From the NCBI GenBank assembly GCA_029262335.1, contig JAJCZQ010000003.1, forward strand, positions 33,098-97,097: a stretch of DNA of 64,000 nt. The letters run 5' to 3'. Below the pieces are notes generated by a model. It worked only from the letters and a program-made list of their open reading frames with translations. It had not been told where the DNA came from and made no database searches. Shown here piece by piece: positions 1-8,697 of the stretch. Every line of letters begins with the position of its first letter. Position 1 is the stretch's first letter. Source of the stretch: Deltaproteobacteria bacterium (lineage in GTDB: Bacteria; Desulfobacterota_D; UBA1144; Nemesobacterales; JAJCZQ01). A program made the translations under genes and the position numbers.

Positions 1-697
1 TATTTTCCGAATATTCTTTTATCTTTTCATCACCTGAATTAATTATGGCCCAGTCACTTTTTGTCTGGTTTTTAAAAATATTGGTTTTGGATTGAAAATA
101 TTCATCAAAATCAATATGGTGGTCAAGATGATTTGGAGTAATGTTCAGAAATATTGATATATAGGGCCTGAATTTTTCAGTTGCCTGCAGCTGGAAACTG
201 CTGGTCTCCAGCACTATAAAGTTGTATTCATCTGCTTTTTCCAAAGCTGTAATCAGGGGAGTTCCAATATTGCCGCCTGTAAATATGTTAAATCCGCTAT
301 TTGTAAGTATTTCCGATATAAGGGTTGTGGTAGTTGTTTTTCCGTTTGACCCTGTAATTGCTATAATTGGAGTATTAATGAATGTAGTAGCAAACTCTAT
401 TTCACTAACTATTTTCTTTTCAAGTTCTTTTGCCCTGAGAAGGTAAGGTGTATTTACGCTTACTCCCGGACTTATAACCAGGATGTCGGCCCACTCAAGA
501 TAACTTTGCGAATGGGAACCAAACTCTATCTCAATTCCCAAGGCAGATATGCTGTCTATTTCTATATTATTAAATTTACTTTTTGGGGAACTGTCTGTTC
601 CGCGGACGTTGAATCCCCGCTGCCCCAGGAACTTAATGGTTTCTATTCCTGTTTTGCCAAGTCCGACAACCAGATAGTTTTTATTTTCAATTTCCAT
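1..697 (-). CDS. murD: UDP-N-acetylmuramoylalanine--D-glutamate ligase, partial
   Basis: Cytoplasmic ATP-dependent ligase adding D-glutamate to UDP-MurNAc-L-alanine. Only the first 232 codons are present; the gene runs off the left edge, so the C-terminal domain is unseen. Visible are the Rossmann-like opening (VVGLGKTG, residues 10-17) and the Mur-ligase P-loop GSNGKTTTT (116-124). The ATG at 697 sits 2 bp after the mraY stop, making this the last visible gene of the dcw unit that begins at mraZ. The order mraY-murD is the usual one in dcw clusters, and ftsW and murG would be expected further left. Identification rests on the P-loop, the N-terminal domain and context. Confidence 0.95.
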   Translation of the reverse strand, partial: MEIENKNYLVVGLGKTGIETIKFLGQRGFNVRGTDSSPKSKFNNIEIDSISALGIEIEFGSHSQSYLEWADILVISPGVSVNTPYLLRAKELEKKIVSEIEFATTFINTPIIAITGSNGKTTTTTLISEILTNSGFNIFTGGNIGTPLITALEKADEYNFIVLETSSFQLQATEKFRPYISIFLNITPNHLDHHIDFDEYFQSKTNIFKNQTKSDWAIINSGDEKIKEYSEN

Positions 698-699
698 TG

Positions 700-1812
700 T
701 TATCTCAGTTTAAGGGTCGATAGAGCTATTATCGACAGTACTATTGATATGATCCAAAACCTTACAACTACTTTTGACTCCGACCATCCCTTAAGTTCAA
801 AATGATGGTGTAGCGGGGCCATCCTGAAAATTCTTTTGCCGGTCATTTTATACGAACATACCTGTAGGATTACGGATAGTGCTTCCATAAGAAAAAGCCC
901 GCCTACTATAATTAAAAGAAGTTCCTGTTTGATTATAAGGGCAGAAAAACCAATGGCTGCACCAAGCGAGAGTGAGCCAACATCCCCCATGAAAATTTGT
1001 GCGGGATGGGAATTGTACCAAAGAAATCCCAGGCATGCACCCCCAATTGCAGAGAGGAAAACGGCCAGCTCCCCGCCGGAGGGAATATAAGGTATCTGTA
1101 GATAACTTGAAAATTCAGTGTTCCCGGATAGGTATGCAAAAATAATATAAGTCGAAGCGGCAACTGCAATTGCCCCTATCGCAAGACCGTCCAGTCCGTC
1201 TGTAAGGTTTACGGCATTTGATGATCCGACCACAACAAGCAGTGCAAACGGCAGATAAAGAAGCCCAAGGTTTATAATTGCTTTCTTAAATACGGGAAAT
1301 ACCACTGTTGAAAATGAATATAGCTGCGATTCATCGAGCCTTAGTGACATAGTAAACCCGCTTTTCTGGTCGATCATAAGCAGGATTATAAAAAACGCGC
1401 CCACAACTATCTGAAGCAGAAATTTCACCTTTGCCCTCATCCCACTGCCTTTACTGAGTTTTAGCCAGTCGTCCGTAAACCCGATGATGGCATAACTAAT
1501 CATAAAAAACATCGCTATTATTATTGTTGTATTGCTGAGGTTAACCCATAGTACTGTAGAAAATATTATTGCCAGAACTATAAATGTACCGCCCATTGTG
1601 GGGGTGCCTTCCTTTGCAATATGACTTGCCGGGCCGTCAGATCTGATATTTTCCCTGAACTGTTTGTCCTTTAGAAAATTGATAAACCTTTCCCCCAGAA
1701 AAAGGCATATTAGAAATGCCGTTACCCCGGCGCCAAAGGAGCGGAATGTAATGTACTTGAATACATTAAATAAAATAAACTCGTCTTTTAGATAAAATAA
1801 AAAATAAAGCAT
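700..1812 (-). CDS. mraY: Phospho-N-acetylmuramoyl-pentapeptide transferase
   Basis: Integral inner-membrane enzyme that transfers phospho-MurNAc-pentapeptide onto undecaprenyl phosphate to give lipid I. At 370 residues it has the family length. Signature blocks are in order: PTMGG (71-75), the aspartate pair in GFTDDWLKL (111-119, D114/D115), NAVNLTDGLDGLA (199-211), FMGDVGSLSLG (275-285, D277) and the HHH motif in APLHHHFELKG (332-342). About ten hydrophobic segments fit a polytopic protein. It lies 3 bp downstream of murF and 2 bp upstream of murD on the same strand, so it is probably cotranscribed with the whole cell-wall cluster. Confidence 0.98.
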   Translation of the reverse strand: MLYFLFYLKDEFILFNVFKYITFRSFGAGVTAFLICLFLGERFINFLKDKQFRENIRSDGPASHIAKEGTPTMGGTFIVLAIIFSTVLWVNLSNTTIIIAMFFMISYAIIGFTDDWLKLSKGSGMRAKVKFLLQIVVGAFFIILLMIDQKSGFTMSLRLDESQLYSFSTVVFPVFKKAIINLGLLYLPFALLVVVGSSNAVNLTDGLDGLAIGAIAVAASTYIIFAYLSGNTEFSSYLQIPYIPSGGELAVFLSAIGGACLGFLWYNSHPAQIFMGDVGSLSLGAAIGFSALIIKQELLLIIVGGLFLMEALSVILQVCSYKMTGKRIFRMAPLHHHFELKGWSESKVVVRFWIISIVLSIIALSTLKLR

Positions 1813-1815
1813 AAC

Positions 1816-3186
1816 TTAGTATAAAAACTTAATAGTATTCTCCATTTGCATGCCCCTTGAACCCTTGAGCAGTACTATGTCATTTGTACCCGCACTTTCT
1901 ATCAAAAGCTTTGCGGCCTCCTCATGAGTTTCAACATGCAGATTTTTTATGTTGCTGTTCAGGCTTTTATTTATATTCTTTGAAAGCTCGCCATATGTAA
2001 TCACCATATCAATTTCCAGGTTCTTTATATACTCGCCAATATTTTTATGCTCCAGTGAACTGTTTTCGCCAAGTTCGAGCATATCCCCAAGGACGGCAAT
2101 TGTCTTATTGTTATCTTTAAGGGATGACAGCTCTTTAAGTGCGCTGGACATTGAGTCAGGGTTGGCATTATATGAATCATTAATAATCTTAAATCCCTGC
2201 GGTGTTTCAATTACCTCCAGCCGCATATTTACGGGTTTGTAGTTTTCAAAACCGGCTTTTATCTCCTCCAGGGTATAATCTAGTGAATAAGCAATGCCTG
2301 ATGCACAAAGTGCATTCATCACATTATGTTTTCCAATCCCTTTTAAAATGATTGGTATCGATTTACCCTTAATCACAAGATCAAACTTAATTGATTCCAG
2401 TTCATCACTGTTTATATTTTCTGCATGAATATCAGCATCGGTGTTATTAAGGCTGTAGCTGAGCTGTTTGCAATTAATACTGCCGGCTAGTGCTGCAAGA
2501 TGCTTATCATCCATGTTAACTATAAATGTATTTTCCCGGCCAAAATCCTTAACCAGCTCACCCTTGGCTTTTGCCACGCCTTCTACTGTAATAAGTTTTT
2601 CGAGATGGGCCCTTCCGATATTTGTAATTGCACCAATGTCCGGCTCGGCTATCCCTTTTAGGTAATCGATCTCGCCAAAATCATTCATCCCGATTTCAGA
2701 CACACAGAGTTTGTGCTGCTTATCCAGCTTTAAAAGGGTTAGCGGAAGTCCAATCTGGTTGTTAAGATTGCCTGTATTTTTAAGGGTTTTGTTCCTGACT
2801 GAAAGGAGGTTGTATGTCATTTCCTTGGTGGTTGTTTTGCCGTTTGAGCCCGTAATGCAGATTACTTTTAGCTTAGGAAAACTTTTTCTCCATGCATTTG
2901 CGATTTTGCCGAGTGCAACAGTTGTAGAACTTACCTTAATAATATTTTTATTATTAAAGTCTTCTGAATTATTTGTGGTTTTATCAATAACTGCTCCGGC
3001 GGCACCATTGTCAAAGGCTTCATTTATAAATTCATGGCCATCGTGGTTTTCGCCTTTAATAGCAATAAACAGATCATCTTTCTTAACCCTTCGGCTGTCT
3101 ATGGATATACCCTGGAACTCCGTGTCGCTGCTTCCGGATATGAGGTGACCGCCAGTAGATTTTAAGATAAATTCTGTATTAATCAT
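1816..3186 (-). CDS. murF: UDP-MurNAc-tripeptide--D-Ala-D-Ala ligase
   Basis: Adds the D-Ala-D-Ala dipeptide to UDP-MurNAc-tripeptide, the last cytoplasmic step of peptidoglycan precursor synthesis. At 456 residues it has the family length. It shows the N-terminal substrate domain (DSRRVKKDDLFIAIKG around 30-45), the Mur P-loop ITGSNGKTTTKEM (111-123) and the MurF-typical NDSYNANPDSM (336-346) of the C-terminal domain. Its ATG overlaps the murE stop by 4 bp, which suggests translational coupling. Confidence 0.98.
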   Translation of the reverse strand: MINTEFILKSTGGHLISGSSDTEFQGISIDSRRVKKDDLFIAIKGENHDGHEFINEAFDNGAAGAVIDKTTNNSEDFNNKNIIKVSSTTVALGKIANAWRKSFPKLKVICITGSNGKTTTKEMTYNLLSVRNKTLKNTGNLNNQIGLPLTLLKLDKQHKLCVSEIGMNDFGEIDYLKGIAEPDIGAITNIGRAHLEKLITVEGVAKAKGELVKDFGRENTFIVNMDDKHLAALAGSINCKQLSYSLNNTDADIHAENINSDELESIKFDLVIKGKSIPIILKGIGKHNVMNALCASGIAYSLDYTLEEIKAGFENYKPVNMRLEVIETPQGFKIINDSYNANPDSMSSALKELSSLKDNNKTIAVLGDMLELGENSSLEHKNIGEYIKNLEIDMVITYGELSKNINKSLNSNIKNLHVETHEEAAKLLIESAGTNDIVLLKGSRGMQMENTIKFLY

Positions 3187-4679
3187 TGTAACTTTCTTTT
3201 ATTACTCAAATAGTTTTTTGCTTCTATCCTGTCATCAAAATCTATTTTATCTTTACCAATAATTTGATAATCTTCATGCCCTTTTCCTGCCAGAAGTACG
3301 ATGTCACCGGAGTCAGCATTTTTTAGTGCCAACTCAATAGCCTCTTTCCGGTCAGATATTTTTATATATTTTGCAACATCAATATTGTTGCCGGTAAGTC
3401 CTTCTTCAATTTCATCTAAAATTGTTTCCGGGTCTTCGGTCCTGGGATTGTCAGAAGTAATTATTACAAAATCAGAAAATCTTTCTGCAATAATAGCCAT
3501 TTTAGGCCTCTTGCCCCTGTCCCTGTCACCGCCGCATCCAAACAATGTAATAATCCTTCCTTTTTTAATAGGAGTTAATGCTTTTAATACATTCTCAAGT
3601 GCATCAGGTGTATGTGCATAATCAACCAGGACATCTATGCCGTGATCATTTTCGACTCTTTCAAGCCTTCCCGGCACATTTATAAGCCCGGAAAGTGCTT
3701 CCTGTATTATCTCAATTGGAGTGTTTAGTTCAAGTGCAATCCCAATTGCTGATAACATGTTGTAAAGATTATGTTCACCAATGAGGTTTGAATTTATATT
3801 AATCTTCCCGCCAGGGGTGACAATCTCTGCCTTTATTCCACCTGAAGAAATTTCATATTCAGATGGGTATATATCTCCAAAGCCGGATTTAAGTGAATAT
3901 GTAACTGTTTTGCAATCTATTTCACCTGCAAGTCTTGAACCAAATTCATCATCTGTGTTTATAACTGCAACTTTTCCTTTTTTTTCACTTTTAGTTAGCA
4001 GTTCTGTGAACAGTTTTTTTTTAGAATTGTAATAGTTCTCAAGATTGCCGTGATAATCCAGGTGGTCCTGAGTCAGGTTTGTGAATATTGCTCCGTCAAA
4101 ATGACAGCCGTCAACCCTGTTTCGGTCAAGAGCATGAGACGATACTTCCATAGTTACCGTATCTACATTACTCTCACTCATTTCACTCAAAATCCTGGTT
4201 AGTTCAATTGAATCGGGTGTTGTCATAGAAGAGCTTTTTTTCTCTCCATTATATGAAATTTCAATAGTCCCTATAATTCCTGAATTCAGACTGTTTTTTT
4301 TCCAGATGCTGTCAAGTATATAGGATGTTGTGGTTTTACCGTTGGTCCCGGTAATACCAATCAGTTTAATGTTCCTGGTGGGATTGCTGTAGTAGTTTGC
4401 GGCAACAAGCGGGGTTGCCTGCATTGAATTCTCAACTTCGATACATGTAACATTTTTCGAAATATTTTCAGGAATATTTTCAACCAAAAGTGAGTTTGCC
4501 CCATTTGAGACAGCGGATTCTATATAGTTATGCCCGTCGGTGTTGTCTCCCCTGACGGCGCAGAATAAATATCCTTCTCCAGCATGGTTTGAGTTTGATG
4601 TGATGCCTCTTATTTCTATGTCGGGGTTCCCGGTCATTTTCCTGATATTAATATTATTAATTATTTCGCTGAGTTTCAT
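3183..4679 (-). CDS. murE: UDP-MurNAc-L-alanyl-D-glutamate--2,6-diaminopimelate ligase
   Basis: Adds the third amino acid of the peptidoglycan stem peptide. The P-loop GITGTNGKTTT lies at 108-118, and a lysine-rich stretch near 220-222 is where the carbamylated lysine of Mur ligases falls. The specificity loop reads DNPR (410-413), the motif of meso-diaminopimelate-adding enzymes, whereas lysine-adding MurE proteins differ here. This predicts diaminopimelate-type peptidoglycan. Length 498 residues is normal. It overlaps ftsI upstream and murF downstream by 4 bp each (ATGA), so translation is probably coupled along the operon. Confidence 0.98.
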   Translation of the reverse strand: MKLSEIINNINIRKMTGNPDIEIRGITSNSNHAGEGYLFCAVRGDNTDGHNYIESAVSNGANSLLVENIPENISKNVTCIEVENSMQATPLVAANYYSNPTRNIKLIGITGTNGKTTTSYILDSIWKKNSLNSGIIGTIEISYNGEKKSSSMTTPDSIELTRILSEMSESNVDTVTMEVSSHALDRNRVDGCHFDGAIFTNLTQDHLDYHGNLENYYNSKKKLFTELLTKSEKKGKVAVINTDDEFGSRLAGEIDCKTVTYSLKSGFGDIYPSEYEISSGGIKAEIVTPGGKININSNLIGEHNLYNMLSAIGIALELNTPIEIIQEALSGLINVPGRLERVENDHGIDVLVDYAHTPDALENVLKALTPIKKGRIITLFGCGGDRDRGKRPKMAIIAERFSDFVIITSDNPRTEDPETILDEIEEGLTGNNIDVAKYIKISDRKEAIELALKNADSGDIVLLAGKGHEDYQIIGKDKIDFDDRIEAKNYLSNKRKLQ

Positions 4680-6595
4680 ATGTCCTGTGTAAGTTCAAAT
4701 GAACAAATTGTATCCTCTTTTATTTCCTCTCCGGCGATAGGAGTCTGCGTATCGGAAAAACCGCTTCCGTTAAACTTTACTTCGACTCCGTTTTCATCAG
4801 CCCATCTTAGTATGTCCCTTGTACTTTTGCCCTTAAAATTAGGCATTAGTTTTGTGCCTGTAAACCCGCTTCTTGTAGGAGTGTTAAGATAAAAAAGTAC
4901 TTTTTCAGTGATTGCTTTGAATATAGGGGCCGATACTGAACCTCCGTATATACTTTTCCTTGGGTTTTCAACAACCACTATGAGTGTAATTTTAGGATCA
5001 TCTACGGGCGCGAATCCTACAAAAGATGCCATATACTTTTCTTTATAATATCCGCCGGTGTTGGGGTTGGGTATTTGTGCGGTACCTGTCTTTCCGGCAA
5101 CGCTGTAACCTGATATCTGTGCATTCTTGCCGGTACCGTTGTCTACAACACCTTCCATTATTGATGCAACCTGTTTTGCAGTGTCGTAAGATACGACCCT
5201 CTTTATTATTTCCGGTTTATTGTTTGTAACTATTTCCCCATTAGGGGTCGAAATTTTCTTTACTATGTATGGTTTCATCAGGTATCCGCCGTTTGCTATT
5301 GATGACAAAGCGGAAGCAAGCTGAAGAGCGGTTACGGAAATACCCTGGCCAAATGAAATGGTGGCTAGTTCCACAGGACCCCATTTCTTTGTTTTCTGCA
5401 ATAATCCGCCGGGTTCACCCGGGAGGTCAATTCCAAGTTTTTCTCCAAAACCGAAATCTGTTAAATATTTATATAAACTTTTTTTACCTAATGTCTCTCC
5501 CATTTTTGATGCACATATATTACTGGATACTTCTATTACTTCAGCAACAGTCAATATGCCGTGCGGATGAGTATCTTTTATGACTTTTGGGCCAACTTTT
5601 CTTTTGCCGTTTTCACAGTCGTATTTTGTATTTGAATTTGCAAGCTTTTCTTCAATAGCTGCAGCAGCCAGGAATATCTTTAGGGTCGAACCCGGCTCAA
5701 ATGTATACCATACAGGAAGGTTTCTCCTCGTTTTATTTGGAAATTCACTAAATCTGTTTGGATTGAAAAACGGGTAAGAAGCCATTGCCAGAATTTCTCC
5801 GGTATTTGGTTCCATAAGAAGGGCCATGCCTGCATCTCCGCCCATCTTTTCGACTCCGTCACGGAGTTCTTTTTCTACAATGTGCTGGACCTGTGAATCT
5901 ATTGTGAGTTCTACATCAAAACCCCTCGTTTTTTCTTCTATATCAACGGGGCTGTACATTATCTGTTTACCCCTGGCATCTCTTTTAAGATTTATTTTCT
6001 GAGGTTTACCGGCAAGTACACCATCAAGATTGTACTCTATTCCCTCAATCCCTTTTGAATCGATGTTGGTAAATCCAAGTACCTGCCCTATAAGATAATC
6101 ATTGGGGTAAATTCTCTTGGGTTCCTGTACAAAGCCGATGCCATCCACGTCCATTTCTTTTAATTTTTTTACTGTGTCAGGATTGGCAAGCCTGTCCAGC
6201 CAGATAAAAGACTTGTTTGAGACTGCATCAGACAGCAGCTCTTTGTAACCAAACTTTGTATTGTCAGAAACTACTGTGGCAAATTTCTTAGGGTCTTTAA
6301 TAAGTCTGGGATTTACATAGATAGAAGTTGTATCAACACTTGTGGCCAGATATGTGCCTTTTGTATCGAGGATATTTCCTCTTTTTGGAAGAAGTGTTAG
6401 GGAACTTGAGTGCTGCCTTTTTGCTATCTTAAAGGATTTGTCCCTGTCCAGTACCTGAAGACTAAGTGCTTTGTAACTGACTGATATAAAAAGAAGGAAA
6501 ACAATTAAGGTCGCAAAATATATTCTCCACTTGGGTTTAGTGGAATCTCTGTTGTACTGTAGGTGAAGTTTATTTTGTTTTTTAACCCGTTTCAT
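4676..6595 (-). CDS. ftsI: Septal penicillin-binding transpeptidase with C-terminal PASTA domain
   Basis: Class B penicillin-binding protein that cross-links septal peptidoglycan in the periplasm. One transmembrane anchor (about 24-45) follows a basic cytoplasmic N-terminus. A dimerization domain follows, then the transpeptidase domain with catalytic STLK (303-306), SSN (357-359) and KTG (502-504). The last ~55 residues (MPNFKGKSTRDIL onward, from 584) resemble a single PASTA repeat. That is common in Gram-positive SpoVD and PBP2x and in some deep-branching Gram-negatives, but absent from E. coli FtsI. The position between ftsL and murE, with 4-bp overlaps on both sides, supports a division role. 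Confidence 0.96.
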   Translation of the reverse strand: MKRVKKQNKLHLQYNRDSTKPKWRIYFATLIVFLLFISVSYKALSLQVLDRDKSFKIAKRQHSSSLTLLPKRGNILDTKGTYLATSVDTTSIYVNPRLIKDPKKFATVVSDNTKFGYKELLSDAVSNKSFIWLDRLANPDTVKKLKEMDVDGIGFVQEPKRIYPNDYLIGQVLGFTNIDSKGIEGIEYNLDGVLAGKPQKINLKRDARGKQIMYSPVDIEEKTRGFDVELTIDSQVQHIVEKELRDGVEKMGGDAGMALLMEPNTGEILAMASYPFFNPNRFSEFPNKTRRNLPVWYTFEPGSTLKIFLAAAAIEEKLANSNTKYDCENGKRKVGPKVIKDTHPHGILTVAEVIEVSSNICASKMGETLGKKSLYKYLTDFGFGEKLGIDLPGEPGGLLQKTKKWGPVELATISFGQGISVTALQLASALSSIANGGYLMKPYIVKKISTPNGEIVTNNKPEIIKRVVSYDTAKQVASIMEGVVDNGTGKNAQISGYSVAGKTGTAQIPNPNTGGYYKEKYMASFVGFAPVDDPKITLIVVVENPRKSIYGGSVSAPIFKAITEKVLFYLNTPTRSGFTGTKLMPNFKGKSTRDILRWADENGVEVKFNGSGFSDTQTPIAGEEIKEDTICSFELTQDI

Positions 6596-6885
6596 TTTTT
6601 CTGGCCGACTATTGTTGCTTTCTCAATATAAAAAATGTCGTTTTGAGTCGGGTATTTAAACCCTAGTTTGTCAGCTATAAGTTCTAACCTCTCCGGGGAT
6701 TTGAGTTTCATGAATTTGGCTCTTAGATCCTGTCTTTCCTGAATAAGGGACTTTTCCAGTTTGTTGTTTCTGGAAATTTCGTAACCTATTCTTACATGCT
6801 CTACTTTAATACGCACGTACAGGATCGAAATTACTGAAATAATCACCAACAATATTATTGATTTAACCGGAGTTTTTTTATTCAT
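6592..6885 (-). CDS. ftsL: Cell-division protein FtsL-like
   Basis: A 97-residue bitopic membrane protein: short basic N-terminus, one transmembrane segment (about 9-26), then a periplasmic region with heptad-like leucine and charged residues (about 30-65) expected to form the coiled coil that pairs with FtsB. The sequence (KSPERLELIADKLGFKYP) matches the C-terminal pattern of FtsL. Sequence conservation in this family is low, so the assignment leans on topology, size and position between rsmH and ftsI. It overlaps ftsI by 4 bp and starts 11 bp after the rsmH stop. Confidence 0.88.
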   Translation of the reverse strand: MNKKTPVKSIILLVIISVISILYVRIKVEHVRIGYEISRNNKLEKSLIQERQDLRAKFMKLKSPERLELIADKLGFKYPTQNDIFYIEKATIVGQKK

Positions 6886-6896
6886 TGCTCTATCCG

Positions 6897-7856
6897 TCAG
6901 ATTCTTTCCACAACCCTCATTTTTGAACTCCTGGCTCGGGGATTTTCCAAAATTTCTTCTTCCCCGGGTTTTATAGGAGATCTTGTTATTATTTTTACGG
7001 TACTTTCCTTTTCACACCTGCAAACCGGTAAGTCGGTCGGGCAAATGCAGCTTGAGTGAAGGTCTTTGAAATAATTTTTCACTATCCGGTCTTCAAGTGA
7101 ATGAAAAGATATAATTACCAGTCTGCCGCCGACTTTTAAAAGTTTTACAGCTTTTTCAATAAATGTTTTTAGATTTTCAAGTTCATTGTTTACTGCAATT
7201 CTAAGTGCCTGAAAAGTTTTCGTCGCAGGATGAATTCTCTTTGGATGAAATTTTCTGGGTATTGAATTGGAAATAAGTGCCGCAAGTTCCTTTGAAGTCT
7301 GAAGGGGTTTTTGCTCTCTCGATTTAATTATTGATTTTGCAATTTTCCTGGAAAAGCTTTCTTCTCCATAGTCCCTGAAAAGGTTGCTTAGTTCTTCAAC
7401 GCTCATTTCATTAACAAGGTCATAGGCTGTAAACTGCAGTTTTGCATCCATCCTCATATCAAGGGGCTCATTTTTCATAAAACTAAAACCCCTTTTGCTG
7501 TGCTCAAGCTGAAAGGAAGACATGCCCAGATCGGCGATAATGCCATCTACTTCAGTCAGATTAAGTTCCGAGGATATACAGTCAATTTCATAAAAATTCT
7601 TATTCATAAAATGTATATTGTCTCTGAACCCGGAAAGTCTGTCCCTCGCTATTTTGATGGATTCTTCATCTACATCAAATCCAATTACCCTTGAGTTGAG
7701 ATTTGTAGATTCAAGCAGGTGCCTCGTATGACTGCCGAGACCTAAAGTGGCGTCAATATAAACCCCATCCTCTATAGGGCGTAAATATTCAATCGCTTCC
7801 TTTAGTAAAACGGACTTATGTGTAATATTCTCAACTTCATGAGCAACTTTATTCAT
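6897..7856 (-). CDS. rsmH: 16S rRNA (cytosine1402-N4)-methyltransferase
   Basis: Methylates N4 of C1402 in the 16S rRNA decoding centre using S-adenosylmethionine. The N-terminal HKSVLLKEAIEYL and the SAM-binding motif DATLGLGSHT (35-44) are diagnostic. IADLGMSSFQLE, RGFSFM, KTFQALRIAVNNEL and SFHSLEDRIVKNYF occur further along, and the protein ends in SKMRVVERI. Length 319 residues is normal. It follows mraZ with no gap (mraZ stop at 7857) and is the second gene of the dcw operon. Confidence 0.98.
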   Translation of the reverse strand: MNKVAHEVENITHKSVLLKEAIEYLRPIEDGVYIDATLGLGSHTRHLLESTNLNSRVIGFDVDEESIKIARDRLSGFRDNIHFMNKNFYEIDCISSELNLTEVDGIIADLGMSSFQLEHSKRGFSFMKNEPLDMRMDAKLQFTAYDLVNEMSVEELSNLFRDYGEESFSRKIAKSIIKSREQKPLQTSKELAALISNSIPRKFHPKRIHPATKTFQALRIAVNNELENLKTFIEKAVKLLKVGGRLVIISFHSLEDRIVKNYFKDLHSSCICPTDLPVCRCEKESTVKIITRSPIKPGEEEILENPRARSSKMRVVERI

Positions 7857-8303
7857 TTATAATCCGTGTTCTGCTAAGATTTCCCTGCTCTTTTTAAACT
7901 GTTCATAAGAACTTATGGACTCTTCCTTGTCCCATGTTTCTTTTGACCAGATCTCTATTTTTTTTAACATCCCTATCATTACAACTTCTTTTTGTATATT
8001 TGCATGAGTTCTCAGGGACTGCGTAATAAGAACTCTTCCCTGGCTGTCAATTGGACAGTCAACCGCCCCGCCCATCAGGTAGCGCATAAATGCTGATACA
8101 TCCTGACGGAACTGCGGGAGTTCCGAAATCTTGTTTTCGATTTCGTTCCACTCCTTTAATGGATACGCAACCAGGCACTTGTCAAAGTTGGTAATGACAA
8201 ATGTTTCTTCACCGTATTTGTCCCTGCAAACCTCGCGAAATTTCGAAGGAATGCTGACTCTTCCGGTGTTGGTTACGGTGTGATCATATCGTCCTCTAAA
8301 CAT
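7857..8303 (-). CDS. mraZ: MraZ transcriptional regulator of the dcw cluster
   Basis: SpoVT/AbrB-fold DNA-binding protein of 148 residues that controls its own operon in bacteria studied so far. Both repeats of the fold are visible: TNTGRVSIPSKFRE (11-24) and DSQGRVLITQSLR (86-98), the second with the full D-x-x-x-R motif and the first with T in place of the usual D. It is the first gene of the minus-strand cell-wall operon. No good Shine-Dalgarno precedes the ATG at 8303; the leader instead carries an in-phase TGG repeat array that fits an MraZ operator (separate entry). Confidence 0.97.
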   Translation of the reverse strand: MFRGRYDHTVTNTGRVSIPSKFREVCRDKYGEETFVITNFDKCLVAYPLKEWNEIENKISELPQFRQDVSAFMRYLMGGAVDCPIDSQGRVLITQSLRTHANIQKEVVMIGMLKKIEIWSKETWDKEESISSYEQFKKSREILAEHGL

Positions 8304-8307
8304 AGTT

Positions 8308-8353
8308 AACCAAATTATACCACTTTATGCCAATTTATATAGCTTTTATGCCA
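8308..8353 (-). promoter_or_regulatory. Putative MraZ operator in mraZ leader
   Basis: On the minus strand the pentamers TGGCA (8328-8332), TGGTA (8318-8322) and TGGTT (8308-8312) occur exactly 10 bp apart, that is TGGNN-N5 repeated three times. A fourth TGGCA (8349-8353) lies 21 bp further upstream. E. coli MraZ is known to bind three TGGGN boxes separated by 5-nt spacers near its own gene. The array ends 4 bp before the mraZ ATG, downstream of the promoter at 8361-8389. Autoregulation is inferred. Confidence 0.7.
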
Positions 8354-8360
8354 TTTGATA

Positions 8361-8389
8361 ACTATATAAAAATTAGGTTAGAATGTCAA
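8361..8389 (-). promoter_or_regulatory. Sigma70-type promoter of the dcw operon
   Basis: Minus strand: TTGACA (8384-8389, perfect -35), a 17-bp spacer, and TATAGT (8361-8366, one mismatch to the -10). The predicted start of transcription is near 8354, giving a leader of about 50 nt that contains the TGG repeats. Confidence 0.75.
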
Positions 8390-8422
8390 TGTAAGTTAAA
8401 GGAAATATTAAGTTTTTTGTAA

Positions 8423-8451
8423 TAGACTTAAATTTTTAGCAAATGTATAGT
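8423..8451 (+). promoter_or_regulatory. Candidate promoter for the murJ transcription unit
   Basis: TAGACT (8423-8428), a 17-bp spacer and TATAGT (8446-8451), 27 bp before the ATG at 8479. The -35 matches only 4 of 6 consensus bases, so this is weaker than the divergent mraZ promoter. Confidence 0.45.
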
Positions 8452-8478
8452 CATTTAGGTAACTTAAAAGAGTAAATC

Positions 8479-8697
8479 ATGCCATCATTTTATATAAAAC
8501 TCAGGCATAAAAGCCAAAATATCCTTTTGCAGTCCCTTCTTGGCACATATTCACACTTAATGTGGGTACGCACCGAAGACCCTAAAGAAAATATAGTAAG
8601 AATTGCTACAACAGATGATCTGCTTGAAGAAGCAAAGAATGTTCTGGATTCAATAGCAGATGATGTAGAGTTTGACTATCTCCCTGAAAATGTATGA
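8479..8697 (+). CDS. Small conserved-looking protein, DUF4911-like
   Basis: A 72-residue soluble protein, rich in charged residues at the C-terminus (DDLLEEAKNVLDSIADDVEFDYL). The layout of a strand, an LLGTYSHLMWVRT core, then IVRIATTDDLLEEA resembles small DUF4911-type proteins, but this is a weak recollection rather than a firm match. It has no signal peptide or catalytic motif. The stop overlaps the murJ start (ATGA at 8694-8697), so the two are translationally linked. Function unknown. Confidence 0.7.
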   Translation: MPSFYIKLRHKSQNILLQSLLGTYSHLMWVRTEDPKENIVRIATTDDLLEEAKNVLDSIADDVEFDYLPENV

